A stretch of 64,000 nt of DNA from Vibrio ouci (GCF_004551525.1 NZ_SATR01000001.1:1-64000); one strand, 5' to 3'. Counted from the stretch's first letter, positions 17,507 to 26,546 are shown. The notes: generated by a model from the letters alone, not told the origin. Numbers and translations: made by a program.

Positions 17507-18667
17507 ATGCCAATAGCAATATGGGCGCTTTCAATTGGAGCTTTTGCCATCTGCACGAGCGAGTTCGTTATTATGGGTTTACTGCAAGAAGTTGCTAAAG
17601 ACCTCAATGTGACTATCCCCCAGTCAGGTTTTCTGGTCACAGGCTACGCATTGGGCGTAGTGCTCGGCGCACCTTTTTTAACACCCTTTTTAGTCGGGCT
17701 AAAACGCAAAGCGGTATTAATCGGGCTCATGCTTCTCTTTACCGTAGGTAACGTCGCTTGTGCACTGGCGCCAGACTACAACACTATGTTGCTAGCACGG
17801 GTATTTACTGCCCTTGCCCAAGCAGCCTTCTTCGGTCTTGGTGCTGTTGTGGTAACACGTTTAGTTGAACCTGACAAGCAAGCGAGCGCAATCGCAGCAA
17901 TGTTCCTTGGAGCAACCTTGGCTAATATCCTTGGTGCACCATTCGGTACTTATATTGGACAAGAGATTGGTTGGAGAAACACTTTCTACATCATTGCTGT
18001 TCTTGGTGTTGTGTCCGCGATTTCAATCGCCAAGTTATTGCCTCATATCGAGACAGAAGCGCCAACTAACCTTAAACAAGAATTTGCTGCGCTTGTACAA
18101 CCAGGAATGATTCGCGCTCTACTGATCACAATCTTTGGATTTGGCGGAACGTTTACTGCGTTTACTTACATCTCCCCTATTCTGACTGACATTACTGGTA
18201 TGTCACTGGATTATGTCCCAGCAATGTTACTTCTATTTGGTGTTGGTATGGCCGTAGGTAACCCAATTGGTGCACGACTCACCAACAACAGCGTTGTCTT
18301 TGGCATGCGTAGTACGCTGCTAATTTTGATGACAATGCTTATTGCTCTCTACTTTGTTATGGGGTCAAACGTAGGCATGGTTGTTGTTACTTTCCTCTTC
18401 GGTGCAGCCATGTTTGCAACTATCCCTTCTCTGCAAACTTATGTCCTATCCGAAGCTGGTAAAGCACCTATTTTGGCCTCTGCTTTCAACATTGCGGCAT
18501 TCAACCTAGGTAATGCCGGGGGCGCATGGCTTGGCGGTGAAGTTATCAACTCTGGTTTATCACTGCAGCTATTACCGCTCGTTGCCGCCGCTGTTACAGG
18601 TCTAGGGCTACTTTTAGCTTTCTCAGTACGAAGCAAAAAACAAGACGCTCAACTTGCTACGGCATAA
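17507..18667 (+). CDS. MFS exporter, AraJ/sugar-efflux-like (12 membrane segments)
   Basis: 386 residues with twelve hydrophobic segments and the start IWALSIGAFAICTSEFVIMGLL, typical of the AraJ/PbuE/YdhP-type drug-proton antiporter group. Motif A appears in degenerate form (GLKRKAVLIG, ~63-72) and the motif C region as GATLANILGAPFGTYIG (~143). It likely exports a small molecule by proton antiport. GAGGAA lies before the ATG. It is controlled probably by the divergent LysR gene. It precedes the AfsA-like operon by 154 bp and could export its product, but this is only a positional guess. Confidence 0.88.
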   Translation: MPIAIWALSIGAFAICTSEFVIMGLLQEVAKDLNVTIPQSGFLVTGYALGVVLGAPFLTPFLVGLKRKAVLIGLMLLFTVGNVACALAPDYNTMLLARVFTALAQAAFFGLGAVVVTRLVEPDKQASAIAAMFLGATLANILGAPFGTYIGQEIGWRNTFYIIAVLGVVSAISIAKLLPHIETEAPTNLKQEFAALVQPGMIRALLITIFGFGGTFTAFTYISPILTDITGMSLDYVPAMLLLFGVGMAVGNPIGARLTNNSVVFGMRSTLLILMTMLIALYFVMGSNVGMVVVTFLFGAAMFATIPSLQTYVLSEAGKAPILASAFNIAAFNLGNAGGAWLGGEVINSGLSLQLLPLVAAAVTGLGLLLAFSVRSKKQDAQLATA

Positions 18668-18821
18668 CTCACTTTAAACAAATGAATCATTTGGGGCTCT
18701 CATTTTTGGGGCCTCTTCGGTCGTATTTCTATCAAGTCCTCGTTCAAGCTTTATCTCTGGTGCCAACCTTTATGTCGATGGCGCAGCAACCAATCATGTT
18801 CAATTTTAAAGGAATTAAAAT

Positions 18822-19580
18822 ATGACCAATCAAAAACTCATTGTTTCAGACACATTCCGAGGTTTCTCAGATGGTGATAAGAACGTACTTACTTATTCAT
18901 GTTTGGTAAAACTATTAGCATCGGGGGTTATCGGTAAAGACCCAATACAACTCATCGTCGGTCAAGGGGTAAAAGAGTCCGAGTTAGACTTATTGATCAA
19001 CAAGTACAACGTAGCAGATCAACTGCCTGTTGCACCACGCCAAAATGCACTACCTGCAGCCGGCGTGGAATACTCTCATAAGCAGAAAATTCAAAACATT
19101 ACAGTAACCCTTGCTCAAAAGAAGAATGATGAACATTTTAAGCTGGGCGTCATTTTTGATGGTTCAAATGAGTTTTTCCTCGACCACATGACGGGTAAAC
19201 ATGTCCAAGGGATGGCTGTCGTTGAGGCGATGAGACAATCTTTTCTAACCGTAACCGAGCAGTTTTTCCTGAATGACTCTCCGAATAAATACTATTTTGT
19301 CATTCACAAAATGGACACTCAATTTAAAAAGTTCGTTTTCCCACTTGATGCACATATCGAGTACGAAATCTTAAAAAGCAAACGGAAGCCAGGTCGCTAT
19401 AACGCTTCGATCAAAGCTACCGTGATTCAAAACGGCGATACATGCGCTGTAAGCCATATCGATTTCACCGCTTTCGAACAAAGTTTCATTGGCGAACAAT
19501 TAGCAGCCGATGCAGTGGATTACACCTTCTCTAGCAACGAGCAATCCACCAGCGAGGTTGAAGTGAAACATGCAGCCTAA
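18822..19580 (+). CDS. AfsA-like hot-dog-fold protein (A-factor/butenolide biosynthesis type)
   Basis: 252 residues. Region ~84-150 carries the AfsA pattern: H86 in SHKQKIQN, N92, D121-H122 in LDHMTGKHVQGM, and EAMRQ at 135-139. In Streptomyces, AfsA joins a beta-ketoacyl thioester to dihydroxyacetone phosphate to form a butenolide phosphate. Streptomyces AfsA has two hot-dog repeats, and this protein appears to keep one clear copy plus a second, more divergent C-terminal strand region (~165-225, RYNASIKATVIQ and CAVSHIDFTAFEQ). It heads a tight six-gene operon; AAAGGAA precedes the ATG. The reaction here is inferred, not shown. Confidence 0.8.
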   Translation: MTNQKLIVSDTFRGFSDGDKNVLTYSCLVKLLASGVIGKDPIQLIVGQGVKESELDLLINKYNVADQLPVAPRQNALPAAGVEYSHKQKIQNITVTLAQKKNDEHFKLGVIFDGSNEFFLDHMTGKHVQGMAVVEAMRQSFLTVTEQFFLNDSPNKYYFVIHKMDTQFKKFVFPLDAHIEYEILKSKRKPGRYNASIKATVIQNGDTCAVSHIDFTAFEQSFIGEQLAADAVDYTFSSNEQSTSEVEVKHAA

Positions 19581-20220
19581 AGAGAAATACGCTTTTTTTG
19601 ACTTCGACGAAACCATTGTCTCTGTAAAAAGCATGTTTGCTTTTAAGCAAGCACTGATGAGCGAACAAGGATATTCCCCTGAAGCTTTCGATACCTTTAT
19701 GCAAGAACTAAAACAACGTGCTGAAGTGTTTCCCCGCTCTGAAGTAAATCGCTGGTTTTATTCCACTCTTAAAGGCGTTGAATATAACTTCGCTAAGAGC
19801 GTAGCCAAACGTTGGAGACATAACCTAACAAGCAATGTTTATCTTGAACAAACCTGTCAAAAGATCCAAGAGTTTAAGCAGCAGGGTTATCAGATCGTTG
19901 TGGTATCGGGAAGTGCGCGTTTCATCATTTCGGAGTTTTTAAAAGAGCTAGGTATTTCTCAAGTGCTTTGCAGTACACCCGAAGTAAAAAACAATACTTT
20001 TACAGGTGAACTTATAGGCGAACCTGTAATAGGTATGCAAAAACGTCAGTCCATTCAAGCTTTTTTGCGTGAAGAAGATACCACGACCCGTGACCTTATC
20101 GTTGTCGGTGATCATATCAGTGATTTGCCAATGCTCGAACTCGCGACTCACGCAATGGTCGTAAATCCAGATGAACAACTAAAAAGTATCGCACATCAAA
20201 AAGGCTGGCTAGAGCTTTAA
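19570..20220 (+). CDS. HAD-superfamily (subclass IB, SerB-like) phosphatase
   Basis: 216 residues. Catalytic Asp11 and Asp13 in FFDFDETIVS, motif II Ser in VVSGSARF (~118), and motif III/IV in VVGDHISDLPML (~180-191). HAD-IB enzymes remove phosphate from small phosphomonoesters such as phosphoserine. It overlaps the AfsA-like gene by 11 bp, implying coupled translation. In butyrolactone synthesis a phosphatase must remove the phosphate carried over from dihydroxyacetone phosphate, which this enzyme would suit. Confidence 0.88.
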   Translation: MQPKEKYAFFDFDETIVSVKSMFAFKQALMSEQGYSPEAFDTFMQELKQRAEVFPRSEVNRWFYSTLKGVEYNFAKSVAKRWRHNLTSNVYLEQTCQKIQEFKQQGYQIVVVSGSARFIISEFLKELGISQVLCSTPEVKNNTFTGELIGEPVIGMQKRQSIQAFLREEDTTTRDLIVVGDHISDLPMLELATHAMVVNPDEQLKSIAHQKGWLEL

Positions 20221-20231
20221 CAGGATAAACA

Positions 20232-20939
20232 ATGAAACAAATTTTGGCTTATAACGATCAGCGTTTTGATTCAACGCTATACGATTACGGCGACCAAGCA
20301 CATGTGGTCTTTTTCCCCGATTGGGAAGGTTGCCACACCGATTATGCAAACAGAAAGGCAAAACAACTCGCTAAAGAATTAAAAGGGAAAGTACTTCTTA
20401 CCGATATCTATGGGGCTGGTAAACAACCCGAAACTTATGTCGGTCGTGCAGATGCTTTCATTCACAAAACACTTTCCACCCCTGTCGAATTAAGAAAACT
20501 TCTTTCCGGACTATTTCCCATTTTTAAAGAAGTTCTTGGCGCAGAAAATAAGAAAGTAGCCTTTGTCGGCATATGCTTTGGAGGCTCGATAGCCTTTGAA
20601 GCCGGCCGTGCCGATATTGGTGTAGATGTTTCAGTTTCAATTCATGGTACACCCAGTTCTCCAGAGCCTCTTGAGAATATTGTGGGTACTCGATTTCTGT
20701 TGATTCAAGGAAGTAGTGATCCCCACATCCCACTAAGCTCAGTCGGTCAATTTATCAATGAAATGGATAACGCAAATTGTTGTTGGCAGATGCTGATGCT
20801 TGGAGGGGTACAACATAGCTTTACCAAAGAAGAAATTGGCTATGGTGGATATGGTTCGCGTTTCAATCAATACGCTAACGATCAGAGTTTCCAATCGGCT
20901 TGCAACTTCATTTTAGGAGACCATCATGAAGTTAGATAG
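20232..20939 (+). CDS. Dienelactone-hydrolase-family protein
   Basis: 235 residues. Nucleophile Cys115 in GICFGG, the Cys-type elbow of dienelactone hydrolases, with Asp163 (IQGSSDPHIP) and His195 (GVQHSF) completing the triad. The family opens or closes lactones and cleaves related esters. A lactone-active enzyme inside an AfsA operon is notable, since it could shape or degrade the product. It sits 11 bp after the HAD gene and overlaps the next gene by 14 bp. Confidence 0.88.
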   Translation: MKQILAYNDQRFDSTLYDYGDQAHVVFFPDWEGCHTDYANRKAKQLAKELKGKVLLTDIYGAGKQPETYVGRADAFIHKTLSTPVELRKLLSGLFPIFKEVLGAENKKVAFVGICFGGSIAFEAGRADIGVDVSVSIHGTPSSPEPLENIVGTRFLLIQGSSDPHIPLSSVGQFINEMDNANCCWQMLMLGGVQHSFTKEEIGYGGYGSRFNQYANDQSFQSACNFILGDHHEVR

Positions 20940-22455
20940 CCAAATACTCATTAGTGGAGCCGGCCCCGTTGGGCTGACTCTCGCAGCCTTCTTAAAACAA
21001 AATGACGTCCCTTTTCGCCTTATTGATGAGCGTTCTGGCCCTGTCAAAGAATCTCGTGCATTGGGAGTGCATGCCCGTACGTTAGAACTTCTCAAACCAC
21101 TTGGGCTCGACAAAGAATTCATAAGACTAGGGCGAATCACCCATGACATGCACTTTCACGATCAAAAACGTAAGTTGTTTTCGTTAAAGTTCGACTGCTT
21201 AGAAAATGACACTCCCTACCCTTATTATCTGATCTTGCCTCAAACCACGACCGAACGAGTCCTCATTCGCCACTTAGCTAAACAGGGAGTTGAGATAGAG
21301 TGGAATACTAGCTTATCTAACTTCGAACAGTTTGACGGCCACATCTCATGTCAATTGGCCCAAGGCGATAATCAGTCATCAGAAAGATTTCGATTCTTAG
21401 TCGGTTGTGATGGTGCGAACAGCCTCGTACGACAGAGCTTAGGTATTCAGTTTGAAGGCGAAACTTACGAAGCACTCTTTAGCTTAGCTGAAGTAGAGAT
21501 AAGCGAACCAAGCATTGAAACCAATGCAACACATGTATATATGGCTCCGCAAACCGCTTGCGCGGTCATCCCAATGCCATGTGGTAAATACCGTATTGTC
21601 GGACCAAATCCTGACCCAAGTGGCATCAGTGATTTCACTCACTTTCAGCATTTCCTTGACAGTCAATCGCTGTTTTCTGACGTGACATTACACTCACCTA
21701 ACCGCGTCATCGATTACAAGATGCATAAACGTGTCGCTAGTCAGTTCTCAAAAGGAAATGTCTTCATTTGTGGCGACGCGGCACATATTCACTCCCCTGC
21801 TGGCGGTCAAGGAATGAATACCGGAATGCAAGACGCCATTAACTTAGCTTGGAAACTTGCCTCCGTAACACGTGGTACTTTCCCTGAACGACTACTGAGC
21901 AGTTACAGCCTAGAGCGCCGTAATGTATCCAAATCCGTAGTTAAACATACAGACCAAGCCATGGCCTTTGTTTCTCAACGCGGTTTAAAAACTAAATTGC
22001 TGACTCATGTTATCTATCCACTCATCCTCAAATTTTACCAGCCAAAAAGTTTGATTGCTGCGATGGCACAACTTACCACTCGCTACGGCAGAAAAAGCAC
22101 CCCAATTGGACAACGTTTTCCATGGATGAAAACAGCTCAAGGCTATTCCACGCTCGACCTTATCGACGGGAAAAACTGGACGCTGATGACCTTTGGCCCT
22201 CAGTTTAAAGACACTACAGCCGCTCGAGAAATCAATAATCTCCTTAAAGGCGCAATACAACAATTCCATATTTTTGAGAATAAGTACTTCAAGAGCGCCA
22301 TCGGCCAAGCTGGCCCAGTCCCTTGCTACAGCATGGATATTCCTAAATCGTGGCGAAACAAAGCTGTCTTACTCCGCCCTGATGGGTACATCTATGCAGT
22401 TAGTGAGATCGAAGACAGCGCTCAAATCGTTGATTCACTGAAAAAATGGCTATAG
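20926..22455 (+). CDS. FAD-dependent monooxygenase (PheA/TfdB/UbiH-like aromatic hydroxylase class)
   Basis: 509 residues. Rossmann motif GAGPVG at 11-16 with the acidic end of strand 2 (LIDERSG, ~36), DG-type motif VGCDGANSLVR (~163) and GD motif GDAAHIHSPAGGQG from 283. The C-terminal thioredoxin-like region is typical of the PheA/TfdB and polyketide-tailoring (RdmE-like) group. It hydroxylates or oxygenates an aromatic or enol substrate using NAD(P)H and O2. AGGAG precedes the ATG. Within this operon it would be a tailoring oxygenase. Confidence 0.9.
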   Translation: MKLDSQILISGAGPVGLTLAAFLKQNDVPFRLIDERSGPVKESRALGVHARTLELLKPLGLDKEFIRLGRITHDMHFHDQKRKLFSLKFDCLENDTPYPYYLILPQTTTERVLIRHLAKQGVEIEWNTSLSNFEQFDGHISCQLAQGDNQSSERFRFLVGCDGANSLVRQSLGIQFEGETYEALFSLAEVEISEPSIETNATHVYMAPQTACAVIPMPCGKYRIVGPNPDPSGISDFTHFQHFLDSQSLFSDVTLHSPNRVIDYKMHKRVASQFSKGNVFICGDAAHIHSPAGGQGMNTGMQDAINLAWKLASVTRGTFPERLLSSYSLERRNVSKSVVKHTDQAMAFVSQRGLKTKLLTHVIYPLILKFYQPKSLIAAMAQLTTRYGRKSTPIGQRFPWMKTAQGYSTLDLIDGKNWTLMTFGPQFKDTTAAREINNLLKGAIQQFHIFENKYFKSAIGQAGPVPCYSMDIPKSWRNKAVLLRPDGYIYAVSEIEDSAQIVDSLKKWL

Positions 22456-22463
22456 GGAACACA

Positions 22464-23489
22464 ATGTACATCAGAGGTATCGGAGCCTATTTGCCCAGCC
22501 ACAGACGCTCAGCTCAATATGCTACCGTTCACGACCGCTACCCGATTGAGTATCTTGAAAAAGATGGTTACGAAAGCGCGGCTATTGAAACCGAACTGTT
22601 TGCTCCACAAATGGCAGAGATCGCATCACTCGCCGCCCTACAAGATGCGGAAGAAGATGGCACAAGCTTACAAAATATTATTTATGCATCTATTCACTGG
22701 CAAAGGTACGAACGAATTTGGAACCCCGCGTCGTATCTGCAAAGTCGCCTAGGTTTAATTGACGCTTTACCCCTTAATGTACAGCACGGTTGTAACGGAG
22801 GCTTTCTCGCCCTACAGCAGGTTTATCGGCACCCTCTACAAAAGCTGCAGTTACTGCTAACTAGTGCTGACAATTTCACTCATTCCAATTTTTGCCGCTG
22901 GAACGCAGATTATGGGTTGATTTATGGCGATGCCGCAGTGAGTGCCTTGTTTGATTCTGAAAAAGGTTTTGCCAAAGTTCGTTTCTTTGAGACACGCACT
23001 ATCCCTGAACTTGAAGCCCTGCATCGTTTGGAGCAACCGCACAAAGAAAACGGTGACAGCTGGAAACAAGATTACGACATCAAAGCAACCAAAAAACATT
23101 TCTTACAACGTAACTCAAGAGAGGCCTTCATCAAACCTATTTTGACTTGCCTGACATCACTTAAGGACCAGCTCATCAATGAAATAGGTGATGAAACGCA
23201 ACCAATCGACTGGTTAATCGCCCCTTTTGTTGGAGACTCAGTCCGGTTATCAACCTATGAAAAAGTTTTCGCCCCTCTTTGCAAACATAGCTTTTGGGAA
23301 CAAGGAAGAAAAATTGGTCACACAGGGGCAAGCGACGCTTTGTTAGGGCTTCATCAATTAATCGACAACAAACAAGTTGATGTGGGTGAATTAGTACTAC
23401 TTGTTAGTGCTGGAGCTGGCTTCACATGTTCCGTCATGTTGTTAGAAATCACGCCTGAAATTATCAAAAGAAGGAAATCCAATGATTAA
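22464..23489 (+). CDS. KAS III-like ketosynthase/acyltransferase with altered active site
   Basis: The frame opens at 22446 overlapping the previous gene, but GGGAAC favours the ATG at 22464 (341 aa). Thiolase fold, FabH-like start MYIRGIGAYLPSH. The nucleophile Cys110 is in QHGCNGGFLAL. FabH needs His and Asn at PHQAN and GNTS; here these read APFVGD (Phe255) and GHTGASD (His286, Asp291). The altered residues argue against ordinary decarboxylative FabH chemistry and resemble the Cys-His-Asp arrangement of acyl-transferring KAS III relatives. It could supply the ketoacyl unit to the AfsA-like protein or transfer an acyl group onto its product. Confidence 0.82.
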   Translation: MYIRGIGAYLPSHRRSAQYATVHDRYPIEYLEKDGYESAAIETELFAPQMAEIASLAALQDAEEDGTSLQNIIYASIHWQRYERIWNPASYLQSRLGLIDALPLNVQHGCNGGFLALQQVYRHPLQKLQLLLTSADNFTHSNFCRWNADYGLIYGDAAVSALFDSEKGFAKVRFFETRTIPELEALHRLEQPHKENGDSWKQDYDIKATKKHFLQRNSREAFIKPILTCLTSLKDQLINEIGDETQPIDWLIAPFVGDSVRLSTYEKVFAPLCKHSFWEQGRKIGHTGASDALLGLHQLIDNKQVDVGELVLLVSAGAGFTCSVMLLEITPEIIKRRKSND

Positions 23490-24453
23490 TATCACCTCAG
23501 ATTTAAAAATGAACCGTATCGGGCTCGGCTGTATGGGCATGTCTGAATTTTATGGTTCAAGTAACGACAATGATTCACTCAAAGTCATGGCCAGAGCGGT
23601 TGAACTAGGTGTGAATTGTTTTGATACAGCTGACCTTTATGGCGATGGGCACAACGAAAAACTAATTGGGAAGTTCTTAAAACAGTCGAAAATTAAGCCC
23701 GCAGTAGCGACAAAATGTGGCATCGTCCGCCACAAAGAAATACTCCCAGATGGCAATTTCAAACGCACTTACAATGGCACCACTAAATACATAACTGATA
23801 GTTGCGAAGCAAGCTTAAAACGCTTAGGCATTGAGTGCATAGATCTTTTCTATTTGCATCGCCCTGACCCGAATACACCAATAGAAGAAAGCGTTGAAGC
23901 TCTAGCAAAATTAAAAGCGCAAGGAAAAATAAAGGCTATCGGATTATCAGAGGTCTCTGCAGACGATTTAGTTCGCGCTCAGGGAGTACACCCAATTGAT
24001 TGCCTGCAATCAGAATACTCATTGTGGAGCCGTGAAGTCGAAGCGTCAATTTTGCCATTCTGTCAGCAAAACAATATCACCTTTGTCGCTTTCAGCCCGC
24101 TGGGGAGAGGACTCACTAAGCCCTCTATTAAGTTGGAAACCACTGACTTCAGAACTAACATTCCACGCTTTTCTGCACATAACATGTCAGCCAACAGACC
24201 ACTGTTTAGCCTCATTGATACGATTGGAAAACAATACGGCGCTTCTGGTGCACAAGTCTGCCTAGCTTGGCTTCTTAATCAAGCGCCAAACCTAATGGCG
24301 ATCCCAGGAACACGTCACATTAAGTACTTGGAGCAAAATGTATTAGCTCAGAATATCTCCCTTACTGATGAAGAACTAAAATGTTTAGACCTTGCTTTTG
24401 CTTCTGAAAAAATCCAGGGGGAGAAGTACTTAGTTTCTACGTCCGCTGCATAG
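23482..24453 (+). CDS. Aldo/keto reductase
   Basis: 323 residues, TIM-barrel AKR with catalytic tetrad D48, Y53, K78 and H126 (motifs NCFDTADLYG, ATKCG, YLHRPD). NADPH-binding residues are expected near AIPGTRH (~273-279). It reduces a carbonyl to an alcohol. In this operon it could reduce the keto group of a lactone intermediate, as reductases do in Streptomyces butanolide pathways. It overlaps the previous gene by 8 bp, has AAGGAAA before its ATG, and is the last gene of the operon. Confidence 0.92.
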   Translation: MINITSDLKMNRIGLGCMGMSEFYGSSNDNDSLKVMARAVELGVNCFDTADLYGDGHNEKLIGKFLKQSKIKPAVATKCGIVRHKEILPDGNFKRTYNGTTKYITDSCEASLKRLGIECIDLFYLHRPDPNTPIEESVEALAKLKAQGKIKAIGLSEVSADDLVRAQGVHPIDCLQSEYSLWSREVEASILPFCQQNNITFVAFSPLGRGLTKPSIKLETTDFRTNIPRFSAHNMSANRPLFSLIDTIGKQYGASGAQVCLAWLLNQAPNLMAIPGTRHIKYLEQNVLAQNISLTDEELKCLDLAFASEKIQGEKYLVSTSAA

Positions 24454-24472
24454 AAACTCACCGGTTAATTTA

Positions 24473-24512
24473 AAAAAGCCGTTTTCTGCAAGGTTCATCG
24501 AATACGGCTTTT
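24473..24512. terminator. Probable bidirectional terminator, long loop
   Basis: AAAAGCCG / CGGCTTTT dyad with a ~23-base loop between the convergent AKR and histidine-kinase genes. It overlaps the kinase stop codon by a couple of bases. The long loop makes it weaker than the others in the window. Confidence 0.55.
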
Positions 24513-25851
24513 ACCTTTTAGGAATCACAACCGTAAAGCGAGCACCACCTAAATGGCTTTGATCGACTGAAATTGTCCAATTTAGGTTTCTCGCGGCGTT
24601 TTTTGCAATCGCAAGGCCGAGTCCAAAACCACCATCATTAGCGTTGCGGCTCTTATCTAATCGGGCAAAAGCCATGAAGATCTCTTGGCGTTTTTCTTCA
24701 GGTATGCCCTCGCCGTTATCTTCTACATCAATGGTCCAACACGTTGGGTATTCGTGCAATGTTACTTCAACTAAACCATTACCGTATTTGTCAGCGTTTT
24801 TGATCAGGTTGTCTATCACGAGCTTGGCTAACGCGGGTGGTAACGTCACTTCATCTTCAACAACGTCATCTGCAATATTCAGCTTGGTTGTGTTGCTCGC
24901 AATCATGTCTAAACGACAACGACATAGGCGTCTCAGTGGGACCACTTTTTCAATCGGCTTTTCATCGTAACCCATTTTATTGTTCAGCTTTGAGAGCTGC
25001 AGTATATCGCTCGTCAGATCTGAAATGTCTTCAATGTAGTCGTCGATATCATTAAAAAGCTGCTCTCTGTTTTGGCAGTCCTTTCGCCTAATCAGATCAC
25101 ATGCCATCTGAATCTTGCTCAAAGGCGTGCGGATTTCATGGGGGATCGCATGCGAGAATATCTGATTTTGCTTAACGCGACGTTCAATATCTTCCGCCAT
25201 TTCATTGAAGCTTTGAGCGATCTCTTTGATTGGAGAAATATGATAAGCCTCTGCCCTCACGTTTAGTTCACCTTGACCAAAGCGCTCTTGCGTCATAATG
25301 AGTCGGTTAACACGCTTGTTTACACGGTGAAGCGGTAAATAGATTAATAAACCAAGCGCTATACTCATGGTAATAAAGAGAGAAGCCATAAAATGGACTT
25401 CTTCATCTTCGTACCAAGGAAGCGTATCATTATGAGGGTCGTCTATTTCCTGAAAGAGCAAATGATAAGGAGAGTTTGGAATCGGTGACGCCATTCTTAA
25501 CAACTCATCGTCATCCATGTAGACCCGAATACCTTGAGAGCTAATATGCATTGTACATTGCTGACACAACGGCTGAGCTTCATCCCTCCCTTTTAGGAGG
25601 GCCAGTTTGTAATCGTAAAAAGTCAACTCACCATACTGGTTTAACTTCTCATACAACCCATGACGTTCATAGCGACTGTTCACATAGCGTTGAGCATGGT
25701 GGATTCCGTCATCAACAAAGATATCCAGGTCCGCTTTGCGCATGTAACCAGTACCAAAGTGCATGAAGACTGCAAAAGTAAGCATCATGCCCAGTAAACT
25801 CTCTATGTATAGGCAGGTAAACATAGAACGAGGTCGAGATTCTATGCGCAT
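24511..25851 (-). CDS. Membrane sensor histidine kinase, RstB-like
   Basis: 446 residues. Two membrane segments (~12-32 and ~158-178) enclose a ~120-residue periplasmic sensor with a CQQC motif. HAMP domain ~178-230, phosphoacceptor H238 in PHEIRTPLSK, then an HATPase with N-box DNLIKNADKYG, G1 DNGEGIP and G2 GFGLGLAIA. It overlaps its response-regulator gene by 10 bp. The overall look matches RstB-type sensors. The paired cysteines in the sensor domain could respond to redox or metal. The gene is convergent with the AfsA-like operon. Confidence 0.92.
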   Translation of the reverse strand: MRIESRPRSMFTCLYIESLLGMMLTFAVFMHFGTGYMRKADLDIFVDDGIHHAQRYVNSRYERHGLYEKLNQYGELTFYDYKLALLKGRDEAQPLCQQCTMHISSQGIRVYMDDDELLRMASPIPNSPYHLLFQEIDDPHNDTLPWYEDEEVHFMASLFITMSIALGLLIYLPLHRVNKRVNRLIMTQERFGQGELNVRAEAYHISPIKEIAQSFNEMAEDIERRVKQNQIFSHAIPHEIRTPLSKIQMACDLIRRKDCQNREQLFNDIDDYIEDISDLTSDILQLSKLNNKMGYDEKPIEKVVPLRRLCRCRLDMIASNTTKLNIADDVVEDEVTLPPALAKLVIDNLIKNADKYGNGLVEVTLHEYPTCWTIDVEDNGEGIPEEKRQEIFMAFARLDKSRNANDGGFGLGLAIAKNAARNLNWTISVDQSHLGGARFTVVIPKR

Positions 25852-26546
25852 GCGTTGCTGCTCACCAGTTTATAACCTTGATTGCGAATAGTTTTAATCG
25901 TGGCACTGTAGACTTCAGCTTGAATGAGTTTTTTGCGCAGTCCTGATACTCGCATATCAATAGAGCGATTATTGACGTTGTATTCGATGCCCCTTGCTAA
26001 GCGACAGCAATGGTCACGAGATACGGTTTCTCCCGCATTCTCTATCAGCAATTGTAAGATCTCAAATTCTGAGTTGGTCAAATTGATTGGTTTGTGTTCG
26101 TAATACGCGGTTTGGTTCTGGGCGTTAATAACAATCCCATGAGCGTCAGAAACATAGCTCGATTGCTCTAGCTTCTGCTGTCGTTGGTAACGTCGCATCA
26201 AGGCTTCAATTCGAGCAACAAGTATGTGCCCTCTCACAGGCTTTGTAACATAATCATCCGCACCAAATTTGAATAAGCTCACTTCGCTCATTTCATCTTC
26301 AGCAGCGGTGAGTACCATTATCATACCGGAATAAAACTGACGCGCTTCAGCGCATATTTCAGCCCCTGATTTGCCCGGTAGCATCAAATCAAGCAGTACA
26401 AGATCTGGTTGAAGTTCTTTGATTTTATCTATCGCACTTGAGCCATCATATATCGCTTCAACTTGGTAACCCTCTGCGGTTAAGTACATCTGAGTAAGCT
26501 GAGAAATATCACGATCGTCTTCGATCAATAAAATCTTTGAATTCAT
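25842..26546 (-). CDS. OmpR-family response regulator, RstA-like
   Basis: 234 residues. Receiver domain 1-120 with acidic pair D10-D11, phosphoacceptor D53 (LLDLMLPGKSG), Thr at LTAAED and Lys at VTKPV. DNA-binding winged helix ~130-230, with ARGIEYN...RSIDMRVSGLRKKL closely resembling E. coli RstA. It precedes and overlaps its kinase gene. RstA-box-like repeats lie in the upstream intergenic region, suggesting autoregulation. Confidence 0.92.
   Translation of the reverse strand: MNSKILLIEDDRDISQLTQMYLTAEGYQVEAIYDGSSAIDKIKELQPDLVLLDLMLPGKSGAEICAEARQFYSGMIMVLTAAEDEMSEVSLFKFGADDYVTKPVRGHILVARIEALMRRYQRQQKLEQSSYVSDAHGIVINAQNQTAYYEHKPINLTNSEFEILQLLIENAGETVSRDHCCRLARGIEYNVNNRSIDMRVSGLRKKLIQAEVYSATIKTIRNQGYKLVSSNACA

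Noticed and set aside
17507..18667. MFS gene as part of the AfsA-like operon
   Set aside because: Separated by 154 bp and paired with the divergent LysR gene; kept as a separate unit though an export role is possible.
22446..22463. Longer start of the KAS III gene
   Set aside because: The upstream ATG has no ribosome-binding site; the next in-frame ATG has one and gives the usual FabH-like start.
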